Positions 1-6,638 of a DNA stretch of 10,227 nt are shown here, one piece after another; position 1 is the first letter of the stretch; every line of letters begins with the position of its first letter. The stretch is from an uncultured Acidobacteriota bacterium (GTDB lineage: Bacteria; Acidobacteriota; Blastocatellia; Pyrinomonadales; Pyrinomonadaceae): NCBI GenBank assembly GCA_902826385.1, contig CADEEU010000076.1:1415-11641 (forward strand), read 5' to 3'. The notes beneath the pieces are model-generated. The model was not told where the DNA came from and searched no databases. It saw only the letters and a program-made list of their open reading frames with translations. Made by a program: the position numbers and the translations under genes.

Positions 1-1445
1 ATGACGGGACCGTGAATGGTTCGCTTTCGGTGACCGTCTCAAACGCGGCCGTCACTAACGCGAATTTCGGAATCGAGCAGCCGCCGACGGCGAACAACAA
101 CACCGCTCCGAGCCAGGCCAATCCCGGCCGCACTGTAAACGCTCCGGTTCCTGCGACGATATTTACCGCCGCCGACCCGGCGGGCGGCATGGTTACGTCA
201 ATACGTATAACAGCGTTCCCGTCGAACGTGACCAGCATAACGATTAACGGCATTCTCTATACGTCCCTTACGTTTCCTGTGGGTGGTGTTACTGTTCCGA
301 CAAATGCTGCGGGCAACCCGACACAGCCGATACTGGTCGATCCGATTGACGGCAACGTTACGGTCGGAATTCCATACGTGGCGATCGACAATGCCGGAGT
401 CGCAAGCGCCCCCGCAACCGCGAGTATACCGTTCGGCGGAGCTTCGATATCCGGTAACGTATTCAACGACCTCAACGGTTTGACCGATTCGACCGTCAAC
501 GGTGCGCCGACGAACGCAGGTGGGCCGTTATACGCCAATCTGCTTAACAGCAGCGGCATCGTCCTCCAGACGGTACTTATCCCGCCGGGTGGAAATTACA
601 GCTTTGCAGGTTTGGCAACCGGCAGCTATACCGTTCAGATCTCGACCAATCAGGGAACGCCGACCAACCCGGCACCGGCCACGGCATTGCCCGCAGGCTG
701 GATCAACACGGGAGAAAACATCGGCACCGGAGCGGGAAGCGACGGAACCGTCAACGGCCAACTGCCGGTAACTATCTCTTCGCTGCCGGTCACCAATGCC
801 AATTTCGGCATCGAACAGCCGCCGACGGCCAACAACAACACCGCTCCAACGCAGGTCAATCCTGGCGGGATCAATCAGCTTACGGTCCCGCCGGCGACGT
901 TCACGGGATCGGATCCATCGGGCGGCACGGTGACGTCTATACGCATCACCGCCTTCCCGGCCGGAGTGGCGACACTTTTCATAAATAACATTCCGTACAC
1001 GCAGGCAACGTTTCCTGTAGGCGGTGTAACCGTTCCGGCCAACACAGCGGGCAACCCGACGCAGTCGATAACGTTCGATCCGCTTGACGGGCCGCGTACG
1101 ATCAACATTCCGTACGTTACGATCGATAACGCGGGTGTTGCGAGCCTTCCGGCAACCGCTACCGTACCCGTCACGGCGGGAACGACGGCGGGCGACGCCA
1201 CTATTACCGGCCGCGTCCTCGACGATGAGGGCAGAGGTGCGGCACGCACCATAGTGTTCGTGGACGGCCCGGGCGGTACGGTTAAGACCGCAGTTACCAA
1301 CCAGTTCGGTTACTATCGACTGGTCGGCCTGGACGTGAACGAGCTCTATCTTGTACGCGTCACCAACAAGCGGTTTACCTATCAGCCGAGGACGGTACAG
1401 TTGACGGATGATTTCGTCGGACTGGATTTCGTTCCGGAACAATAG
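1..1445 (+). CDS. Repetitive secreted/cell-surface protein, C-terminal part (5' end outside window)
   Basis: The reading frame is open from base 3 with no start that fits, and the residues before the first GTG (D-G-T) match the internal repeat, so the gene begins upstream. About 480 residues are visible. They comprise a 246-residue unit (nt 3-740), a partial second copy (nt 741 to about 1178) and a distinct C-terminal beta-sandwich (nt about 1195-1442). Within the unit, a segment starting ISGNVFNDLNG (nt about 441-660) resembles SdrD B-like/Cna-B domains. A linker PTANNNTAP introduces another Ig-like stretch. The C-terminal domain (TITGRVLDDEGRGA ... FGYYRLVGL) is typical of carboxypeptidase-regulatory-like domains. 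The composition is rich in Thr, Asn, Gly, Ala and Pro, with no cysteine or membrane segment seen. An extracellular structural or adhesive role is inferred; ligand and attachment mode are unknown. A hairpin terminator follows directly. Confidence 0.85.
   Translation, partial: DGTVNGSLSVTVSNAAVTNANFGIEQPPTANNNTAPSQANPGRTVNAPVPATIFTAADPAGGMVTSIRITAFPSNVTSITINGILYTSLTFPVGGVTVPTNAAGNPTQPILVDPIDGNVTVGIPYVAIDNAGVASAPATASIPFGGASISGNVFNDLNGLTDSTVNGAPTNAGGPLYANLLNSSGIVLQTVLIPPGGNYSFAGLATGSYTVQISTNQGTPTNPAPATALPAGWINTGENIGTGAGSDGTVNGQLPVTISSLPVTNANFGIEQPPTANNNTAPTQVNPGGINQLTVPPATFTGSDPSGGTVTSIRITAFPAGVATLFINNIPYTQATFPVGGVTVPANTAGNPTQSITFDPLDGPRTINIPYVTIDNAGVASLPATATVPVTAGTTAGDATITGRVLDDEGRGAARTIVFVDGPGGTVKTAVTNQFGYYRLVGLDVNELYLVRVTNKRFTYQPRTVQLTDDFVGLDFVPEQ
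3..1178 (+). repeat. In-frame 738-bp tandem repeat, one full and one partial copy
   Basis: Position 3 (GACGGGACCGT) aligns with position 741 (GACGGAACCGT). The offset of 738 bases is still the same near the end of the partial copy (GCAACCG at 414 and 1152), so the alignment has no net gap. The unit is exactly 246 codons. Copy 2 is cut short where the C-terminal carboxypeptidase-regulatory-like domain begins. Many third-position differences show that this is not a very recent duplication. More copies probably lie upstream of the window. Confidence 0.85.
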
Positions 1446-1451
1446 GTACCG

Positions 1452-1515
1452 TTCACATAAACTTAGCGGTCCGGCGGAATTTAAATTCCACCGGGCCGCT
1501 TTTTGTTTATGTGAA
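1452..1515 (+). terminator. Compound hairpin terminator after the surface-protein gene
   Basis: Inner stem AGCGGTCCGG (1465-1474) pairs with CCGGGCCGCT (1491-1500) with one G-T wobble. It encloses a palindrome, GGAATTTAAATTCC (1476-1489). TTTT follows at 1501-1504. An outer pair, TTCACATAAAC (1452-1462) and GTTTATGTGAA (1505-1515), is perfectly complementary over 11 bp and wraps the T-run. It starts 6 bases after the stop codon. The opposing VOC gene ends at 1523, so the structure sits between two convergent genes and may also block antisense read-through. No good T-run is seen in the minus orientation. Confidence 0.8.
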
Positions 1516-1522
1516 ATAGTAT

Positions 1523-1948
1523 TTAATTCGCTACGGCTTCCGGTGCAAACTGCGCGAGAAACTCTTCACTCGGCGGTATCGGTTTTATTATGTCGATCAT
1601 GACCCCGCTCGGGTCACGCGTGATAAAATGTCGCTGGCCGAACGGTTCGTCCCTTAGGGACAAAAGAATCGGCAGACCGTTTTTCTTCGCCCGCTCGAAT
1701 TCGGCATCTACATCCTCGATCTCGAAATTAATAAGCATTCCCGAAACATATCCGCGGCCCGATTCGGGAATCGTTTCGTGATGGCCGTCGAGAATAGCGA
1801 TGTTGACTTTCTCGTCTTCGGCCGATTGCAGGTGAACGTACCAATCGCTGTCGAACATCTTCTTAAAGCGAAAATTCCTTACGTAAAAATCTGCGGTCTC
1901 GGTTACGCTGGCGGTCATTATTACCGGATAAAATTGCGTGCATTTCAT
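1523..1948 (-). CDS. VOC-superfamily (glyoxalase/bleomycin-resistance-like) protein
   Basis: This is a 141-residue cytoplasmic protein of the size usual for single-chain VOC proteins (two beta-alpha-beta-beta-beta modules). Typical features are an N-terminal strand YPVIMT, the segment TADFYVRNFRF with tryptophan and aromatics following, and a second module ending FITRDPSGVMIDIIKPI. This resembles the subgroup often annotated as glyoxalase family proteins. The substrate cannot be read from sequence; VOC members include isomerases, dioxygenases and drug-binding proteins. The start was chosen at 1948 because GGGAGG (1960-1965) lies 11 bases upstream. A longer frame to 1984 would run through the palindromic operator region. 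The gene is divergent from the TetR gene, so control by that repressor is likely by analogy with many TetR pairs. The first module lacks an obvious metal-ligand histidine, so metal dependence is uncertain. Confidence 0.85.
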   Translation of the reverse strand: MKCTQFYPVIMTASVTETADFYVRNFRFKKMFDSDWYVHLQSAEDEKVNIAILDGHHETIPESGRGYVSGMLINFEIEDVDAEFERAKKNGLPILLSLRDEPFGQRHFITRDPSGVMIDIIKPIPPSEEFLAQFAPEAVAN

Positions 1949-1959
1949 TAGTACTATTG

Positions 1960-1965
1960 CCTCCC
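1960..1965 (-). promoter_or_regulatory. Ribosome binding site deciding the VOC start
   Basis: CCTCCC on the plus strand reads GGGAGG on the coding strand, 11 bases before ATG at 1948-1946. The frame is open further upstream to an ATG at 1984, but that start has no comparable site. Confidence 0.75.
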
Positions 1966-1976
1966 AAAGTTTATTT

Positions 1977-2022
1977 ACATACAATATGCATGTATGTGTA
2001 CATTAACATACAGTCTGTATGT
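1977..2022. promoter_or_regulatory. Paired palindromic candidate operator between VOC and TetR genes
   Basis: There are two inverted repeats built from the same half-site. Site A has ACATACA (1977-1983), a 7-base spacer and TGTATGT (1991-1997). Site B is a perfect 17-bp palindrome, ACATACAG-T-CTGTATGT (2006-2022). TetR-family repressors commonly bind such palindromes upstream of their own divergent gene, so autorepression and control of the VOC gene are inferred. Site B ends one base before the TetR start codon at 2023, so bound repressor would cover the translation start. A TTTACA at 1974-1979 could be part of a plus-strand -35, but no convincing -10 at standard spacing was found. Confidence 0.7.
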
Positions 2023-2616
2023 ATGCAAGAGGAAATTAAAAGAATACCGAACCGTGAAAGAAGCGAGGCGATGCGGGCGTCATTGATTGCCGCGGCACGA
2101 GAATTATTTGTCGAAAAAGGCTATGCCGAGACAAGCACGCCCGAGATAGTTGCGGCCGCGAACGTTACGCGCGGTGCTCTGTATCATCACTTTGCGGACA
2201 AGTCCGACCTTTTCTTCGCCGTCGTTCGTCAGGCGGCGCAGGAAGTAGCGGACGAGATCGAACGGCGTTCGGTTGATTCAGGTTCGCCCCTCGAAAGTCT
2301 GATGAGCGGGACCGAGGCCTTCTTCAACGCAATGTCGGAACACGGCCGCTCACGGCTGATCCTGATCGAGGCCCCTGCCGCGCTAACGCCTGAACGCTTC
2401 CTTGAGATCAGCGATCTCGCCGGTGCCGACGAACTCCGCTCAGGCCTGGACGACGCCTTGTCCGCAACCCCTAAAAAAGAAGCTCCACGCGAAGAACTAA
2501 CCGACATCCTCTCCGCTGCCTTCGACCGCGCCGCCCTCGCCGTAGCCAACGGCGGATCAGAAAAAAAATACAAAACCGCAATCGCCTTCGTCCTAAAACG
2601 TTTGGCCGCCGAATGA
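2023..2616 (+). CDS. TetR/AcrR-family transcriptional repressor
   Basis: The 197-residue protein has the usual TetR length. The N-terminal DNA-binding domain spans about residues 17-65: LIAAARELFVEKGYAE (helix 1), TPEIVAAANVTRGALYHHF (helix-turn-helix) and ADKSDLF. The LYHHF-x-x-K-x-x-L pattern is diagnostic of the family. The remaining, mostly helical part would form the ligand-binding and dimerisation domain and does not reveal the inducer. The ATG at 2023 is preferred because upstream codons run through the palindromes. No Shine-Dalgarno is visible before it, so initiation may be leaderless or weak. A later ATG at 2071 would start only a few residues before helix 1 and lacks a well-spaced ribosome site. 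It probably represses itself and the divergent VOC gene. The gene ends 39 bases from the convergent receptor gene. Confidence 0.92.
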   Translation: MQEEIKRIPNRERSEAMRASLIAAARELFVEKGYAETSTPEIVAAANVTRGALYHHFADKSDLFFAVVRQAAQEVADEIERRSVDSGSPLESLMSGTEAFFNAMSEHGRSRLILIEAPAALTPERFLEISDLAGADELRSGLDDALSATPKKEAPREELTDILSAAFDRAALAVANGGSEKKYKTAIAFVLKRLAAE

Positions 2617-2655
2617 TTCCCGTCGTCATCTCGACTTTTGCTCTGGATGGCAATG

Positions 2656-5574
2656 CTAAAAGCCCACGTTTACGCTAAACGACATGCTTCGTCCCGCGAA
2701 ATTGTCGATTTGGGCGCCGTTGATGGTGACGATACCGCCGTCCGAATAGGCCGAGAGGGACCTAAGAAAATTCGGTGAAGCCATGTTTCCGATCGGGGTT
2801 CCTTTATTCACGATATTGAAAACATTGTTCATGCGCAGGCTGAAACCTATCGTTTGTTTCGGCGGCTTTTTGTTCTTTTTGTCTTCGTTAAAGCCGAAGG
2901 TTTTTGAGATCGAGGAATTAAAGATAAAGATCGTTTTGCCGCGTCCCAAGTTACGCGGGATCAGCTTGTCGTTCGGCGAAGGGTTTGGGTCGAGGATGCC
3001 GTACTGGGTCGAGATCAAACCAGGTTTGTTCAGGTCTGAGGCAAACGATGGCCGTTCGCTGTAAAATCCGTCACCGTTTGCATCGCGGCCGGTCGTTATG
3101 TTGAATTTCGTTCCGGTGCTGATCGAAAAATCGCCGCCGAGATAGATCTTGTGCGGCAGCGTAAAGTAATAATATCCGCCCGCACTGTGAACGCCGTCGA
3201 ACGAAGTCGGAGCGAATTCCTCGCTGAAATCGTACGGGTCGAACGACGAACCGCTGCCGCTGACGACGTTGTTTTTCGATCGCGTGTACGAGTACCTAAG
3301 ATTTGCAAACAATTTTTGCGACTGCGGAAAACCGAGATTGATATTTATTCGATTTGTCGTTGCCTGCCCGACGGACCGCGTTTCGTAAATGTTCCCGACA
3401 TTGCCAAAAGGCCGAACGGCTGCCGATGGATTCAGTGGATTGTACGTCCCGGCAAGCGGAGCATTTATGTTTTGCGTAAATGCCTGCCGCAAGGTTTTGC
3501 CGCGAGAAAATGTGGTGTTCAGCGTAAAGCCTTTCGGCATTTTCTTCGAAACCGTAATGTTAAATAAAGACTGATACGGCGTTTCGAACTCGTCCCCGAT
3601 GAACCTTTGCGTTCGCGGCAAAGCGAACTGCTGAAGCAGATCGACCGTCGGAACATTCGGATAAATGTCCAGAATATTCGTCTCGGTTATCAGATACTGA
3701 ATGCGGTCGGGGTCGCTTGCCTGACGGATGCCGACGGTGCTGTTGAGCGCGAACCTTGTATAAAAAAGTCCGTAGCCGATGCTGATGCGCGGCAGAGTAT
3801 AGATGGCTTTCTGTTTGTCCTTCGCCTTCGGGGCCCAGATAATGCCGATACGCGGTGCCAGGTTGAAATTGCTGGCGACGTTGGTCTGATTTTCGTAGCG
3901 TACGCCGAAGCTGGCCGCAATCGTCTCAGAGATCTTGTAGCTGTTCTGGACATAGAAACCGAAGTCGTATTGCGAGGCGCTCAGTTCAGGATCGCCGCCG
4001 GAGATAGTGAACTGATTCGCACCGCCGCCAAGTTCGCGGATTCTTTGATTAGTAAACCCAAGCTGCCTGAAAAGAAGTGTCCGTCTGTAGCTTTCCAAAC
4101 TGTTTATCTGCGTCCTGAGCACCGACCCGTCGGCATTCAACACCGGATTATTGTTTGCATCAAGGACCGGTGCCGTCCGGCCGCTGAACGTGTAGGTGCC
4201 GCCAAAATTATTCGCCGAAGTCTGGTCGATCTGTTCGCCGCGAAAACGAAATCCGAAACCGAGCGTGTATCTGCCCATTTGCCACGTGGTGTCGTTGCTT
4301 GCGTCGAACCGCAAGGTCCCGTTCGAATTATTCTGCTGTGAACCGCCGCCGAAAAATGCGTCAAGAACATTTATCGCCGGGTCACCGCTGCCGCCAAAAC
4401 TCTCGCTGCCCGAATACGTGGCGAAAAATCTGGTCTGACTCACAACGTTCGGGTTTACCAGATATGTTTCCGAAAACTGGAAATAGTGATTTTGAAAATT
4501 ACCGTCATTGGCACGGCTGGGAAGCGAGAAACCGCCGGTGTTTTGATTCTCCGACCGACCGGCCATTAAGTAGTAATAAAAGTAAAGCTTGTGTTTCTTG
4601 TCCGGATCGGCATTGACGGTAAAACTTAAAGTCTGCGAACGAGTCGGCGTTGCCAGCGTTTGCTTAAACTCGGCCGGCCGCAGATTTGAATCGAGCACGA
4701 CGGCGTTGATCACCGAGCTGGAATCGTTTTCGCTTCGGCTGCCGAAAGAATAGAAATTCGCCTTCTTACTGAACAGCGGCCCCGAGAAGCTGAAGAAATA
4801 GCTTCTCGATTGATAAGGCACGCGCCTGCCGATAAACGGATCGGCCGCGTTCAATCGCGAATCGGCAAAGCTGTAACTGAGATAGGTTCTGAACCTATCC
4901 ACATTCGAACGTGTAAAGATATCGATGCCGCCGCCGAAAGGGCTGTCGTATTGCGCTGAGAACACGTTCTGATTTACCCGCACCTGCTGGATCGCGGCTT
5001 TCGGCGGGATCTTTCCGCCCTGCACGCCGTTGACGCTGATCGGAAGATCTTCGCCCGTCGCGGCTTCGCCTATTCTTTTTATCGCACGCTCCAGTTCTTC
5101 CTGATTGTCCGGCAGCTTTGCTATCTCGTCCTCATTCAGCACCACGACCGCTCCGGCACTCTCGGCGGTGACGGCCTCTTCTTCGGCGATATCGACCTTT
5201 GACTCGATCGGTGCAACCTCAAGCGTGATCTCTATCCGCTGTATTTGTCCGGCCCGCACCTTCAGGTCGCGGCTGCTGTGCGACTTAAAGCCATCAGCCG
5301 AAACGACTATGTCATATGCTCCATCCGGTATCTTTAATATCCGAGCGACGCCCTTTGTGTCCGTCACGGCATTTCGAATCGGATCTTGAGCCCTTCCGTC
5401 GGCTCTAGTCAGCGTGATCTCGGCATCGGTTATCGTGCTGTCGAACTGGTCTTTTACCTCTGCAATCAGCTCGCCTTCGCTGCTTTGTGACAGGGAAGTC
5501 TGGACTAAAACGAAGACACACAAAATCAATGTAGTAATTTTATGGAGGTGAGGAATCGTATAGCTTCTCATCAT
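2656..5574 (-). CDS. TonB-dependent receptor, Oar-like, with N-terminal carboxypeptidase-regulatory-like domain
   Basis: This is a 972-residue outer-membrane beta-barrel protein. Counting from ATG 5574, residues 1-30 form a Sec signal peptide (basic/polar start, then TTLILCVFVLVQTSLSQ). Residues about 34-121 form a carboxypeptidase-regulatory-like sandwich (ELIAEVKDQFDSTITDAEITL ... IPDGAYDIVVSADGF). Residues about 130-240 form the plug (LPISVNGVQGG, AIQQVRVNQNVFSAQYDSPFGGGIDIFT). The rest is a barrel with alternating aromatic strands and a terminal phenylalanine (SFSVNVGF), the usual outer-membrane insertion signal. Proteins with this architecture are abundant in Acidobacteriota and related to myxobacterial Oar; substrates are mostly unknown. 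The frame extends to a TTG at 5601, but a perfect TATAAT at 5607-5612 puts transcription start near 5600, favouring ATG 5574 or 5571. No strong ribosome site is seen. It appears monocistronic, and no TonB/ExbBD or substrate-specific partner is nearby. Confidence 0.93.
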   Translation of the reverse strand: MMRSYTIPHLHKITTLILCVFVLVQTSLSQSSEGELIAEVKDQFDSTITDAEITLTRADGRAQDPIRNAVTDTKGVARILKIPDGAYDIVVSADGFKSHSSRDLKVRAGQIQRIEITLEVAPIESKVDIAEEEAVTAESAGAVVVLNEDEIAKLPDNQEELERAIKRIGEAATGEDLPISVNGVQGGKIPPKAAIQQVRVNQNVFSAQYDSPFGGGIDIFTRSNVDRFRTYLSYSFADSRLNAADPFIGRRVPYQSRSYFFSFSGPLFSKKANFYSFGSRSENDSSSVINAVVLDSNLRPAEFKQTLATPTRSQTLSFTVNADPDKKHKLYFYYYLMAGRSENQNTGGFSLPSRANDGNFQNHYFQFSETYLVNPNVVSQTRFFATYSGSESFGGSGDPAINVLDAFFGGGSQQNNSNGTLRFDASNDTTWQMGRYTLGFGFRFRGEQIDQTSANNFGGTYTFSGRTAPVLDANNNPVLNADGSVLRTQINSLESYRRTLLFRQLGFTNQRIRELGGGANQFTISGGDPELSASQYDFGFYVQNSYKISETIAASFGVRYENQTNVASNFNLAPRIGIIWAPKAKDKQKAIYTLPRISIGYGLFYTRFALNSTVGIRQASDPDRIQYLITETNILDIYPNVPTVDLLQQFALPRTQRFIGDEFETPYQSLFNITVSKKMPKGFTLNTTFSRGKTLRQAFTQNINAPLAGTYNPLNPSAAVRPFGNVGNIYETRSVGQATTNRININLGFPQSQKLFANLRYSYTRSKNNVVSGSGSSFDPYDFSEEFAPTSFDGVHSAGGYYYFTLPHKIYLGGDFSISTGTKFNITTGRDANGDGFYSERPSFASDLNKPGLISTQYGILDPNPSPNDKLIPRNLGRGKTIFIFNSSISKTFGFNEDKKNKKPPKQTIGFSLRMNNVFNIVNKGTPIGNMASPNFLRSLSAYSDGGIVTINGAQIDNFAGRSMSFSVNVGF

Positions 5575-5606
5575 GGGCTTTTTTAATGAGACCTGCGACA
5601 AACGAA

Positions 5607-5612
5607 ATTATA
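5607..5612 (-). promoter_or_regulatory. -10 element (TATAAT) of the receptor gene
   Basis: ATTATA on the plus strand reads TATAAT on the coding strand. Transcription would begin near 5600, leaving a leader of about 26 bases before ATG 5574. No recognisable -35 (TTGACA-like) lies 16-18 bases upstream, so an activator or another sigma factor may be involved. The element is well placed but short, so chance occurrence cannot be excluded. Confidence 0.55.
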
Positions 5613-6238
5613 CACGCGACCGAAGATAATTTGTTGCATAACGATTATTCACTTTTCTTGGCCGTCCGTCCGGAACGGTGCTAAGTTACGGCACTATCAA
5701 GCTTGAAAATTCCTTCACCATCTGTCTAATCTATGCAACAATGTGCCGTCAGGTTAAGAGCGATATAACGCCTTGCCTCAGGTCTTTGAATGAATTGGTC
5801 AAGCGATGTTCAGGGAATCGGCGCGCGGACGGATTGAATTAAAAATCGCAAAAACGCCGATTTTTGTTTCGGCGTGTTCCACTTGTTCCACCCACGCCGT
5901 GGAACAAAAATGGGCTTTTTTGACCGTGGGACGGATGTTTTCACGAAAAACGTCGATTTTTGCGCCACCTTGCGCCGCCTGCGCCGGCACACGCGGCGCG
6001 GCGCAAAAATGGGCAAAAATTGAGGCGCTCTACGAAGAGTCCAGCAAACTTGATTCGGAAAATGTGAATGTCTCGTTAAGGGAGCGATCAGGGTTGGTCG
6101 ACACGCTACAGAACGTCCAGATACGATACGTGGCTGGTGTATCGCACGAATACAAAACCTACAGAAAAACAAGGTGTCTTCAAGTGGCACCGCAGTTGCT
6201 TCTAGTCAGCGTGAACAAGTATCAGAAATTATTAACAT
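5613..6238. other. Intergenic region without a convincing gene
   Basis: This stretch lies between the divergent receptor and lipoprotein genes. A plus-strand open frame (5806-6258) and a minus-strand one (5810-6190) exist, but they overlap each other, have odd composition, and the plus one runs into the lipoprotein start. I see no ribosome site for either. The only clear structure is the repeat pair at 5841-6014. Positions 5613-5840 and 6015-6195 show nothing recognisable. A weak promoter candidate for the lipoprotein gene (TTGCTT 6196-6201, 18 bases, TATCAG 6220-6225) is too degenerate to assert. Confidence 0.6.
5841..6014. repeat. Two copies of a structured repeat with conserved flanks and switched stems
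   Basis: Copy 1 spans 5850-5915 and copy 2 spans 5946-6014. Left flank AAAAACGCCGATTTTTG (5850-5866) matches AAAAACGTCGATTTTTG (5946-5962). Right flank CAAAAATGGGC is identical at 5905-5915 and 6004-6014. The interiors differ in sequence but share a plan. In copy 1, TGTTCC occurs twice (5875, 5884) and is followed by TGGAACA (5900-5906). In copy 2, TGCGCC occurs three times (5961, 5971, 5980) and is followed by GGCGCA (6000-6005). Each interior therefore has short near-9-base tandem units followed by their reverse complement. An additional small stem, AAAAATCG/CGATTTTT (5841-5848/5858-5865), overlaps the left flank of copy 1. The function is unknown; it could be an intergenic palindromic element or a structured RNA. 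Confidence 0.75.
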
Positions 6239-6247
6239 GGAGGTTTC

Positions 6248-6493
6248 ATGCTTACTAAAATCAAAACAAACGCTCTTACGCTGGGAACAATCGGGCTAAT
6301 GGTCTTTGCCGCCGCGGTCTATCTGACCGCATGCGTGGCTTCAACATCAGGAATCGGCGGACCGACAATTGCGCAGGCGGCGCCGACACCGACGCCGGAA
6401 CCGTCACCTACACCGTGCACCACAGACGATCCGAAAAAACCGTGTCCCACCCCGACACCTTCACCGACTCCTCGTCCAACGATGGAGCCCTAG
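6248..6493 (+). CDS. Small proline-rich lipoprotein
   Basis: This 81-residue protein is preceded by GGAGG (6239-6243), four bases before the ATG. The N-terminus has lysines (residues 4 and 6), then a hydrophobic stretch (residues 9-25), then LTAC with Cys29, which fits a signal-peptidase-II lipobox. If processed, the mature chain is only about 53 residues, dominated by PTPTPEPSPTP and PTPTPSPTPRPT tracts separated by a short segment with Cys57 and Cys66. Such chains are usually extended and disordered and may act as a cell-envelope linker or spacer; no enzymatic role is apparent. The repeated PT codons give the DNA a low-complexity look. It stands alone between the structured intergenic repeats and a convergent gene. 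Family membership is not recognised. Confidence 0.75.
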   Translation: MLTKIKTNALTLGTIGLMVFAAAVYLTACVASTSGIGGPTIAQAAPTPTPEPSPTPCTTDDPKKPCPTPTPSPTPRPTMEP

Positions 6494-6527
6494 TGTTTGA
6501 CTTATTCTTTGAGAAGATTGGGAAGGT

Positions 6528-6568
6528 CCGGGATGATCGGTTTGTTGTGGAGTGGCAGATCATCCCGG
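6528..6568 (+). other. Inverted repeat downstream of the lipoprotein gene
   Basis: CCGGGATGATC (6528-6538) pairs perfectly with GATCATCCCGG (6558-6568) across a 19-base loop, 35 bases after the lipoprotein stop. No T-run follows on the plus strand, so a simple intrinsic terminator is not supported. It may be a transcript 3'-end stabiliser or a protein site. Confidence 0.5.
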
Positions 6569-6573
6569 CAATC

Positions 6574-6611
6574 AAAAATTTAAAGAGGCCGCCTTAATTC
6601 GACAGCCTCTT
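6574..6611 (-). terminator. Intrinsic terminator of the Ig-like repeat gene
   Basis: Read on the minus strand, AAGAGGC (6611-6605) pairs with GCCTCTT (6589-6583), followed by TAAATTTTTG, a usable though interrupted T-tract. It lies 28 bases after the stop at 6639. The 15-base loop and 7-bp stem make it moderate in strength. Confidence 0.55.
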
Positions 6612-6638
6612 CGCCAAAGGGTAAGAATGTGCAAATTG

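Noticed and set aside
528..1442. 304-codon minus-strand open frame opposite the surface protein
   Set aside because: Arg/Val-rich composition of an antisense shadow; the plus frame has clear domain repeats and a terminator.
1949..1984. Longer start for the VOC protein
   Set aside because: The extra 12 codons run into the palindromic operator region and lack a ribosome site; GGGAGG marks the later ATG.
3607..4341. 244-codon plus-strand open frame inside the receptor gene
   Set aside because: Antisense to a well-supported TonB-dependent receptor, with no ribosome site and no recognisable domain.
5575..5601. TTG start nine codons upstream for the receptor
   Set aside because: It coincides with the transcription start predicted from TATAAT at 5607-5612 and would give an overlong signal-peptide n-region.
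5884..5925. Intrinsic terminator (hairpin then TTTTTT at 5916-5921)
   Set aside because: The T-run is separated from the stem by nine bases and no gene ends upstream on the plus strand.
5841..6014. CRISPR array
   Set aside because: Only two repeat copies, with internally changed sequence and no unique spacers or cas genes.
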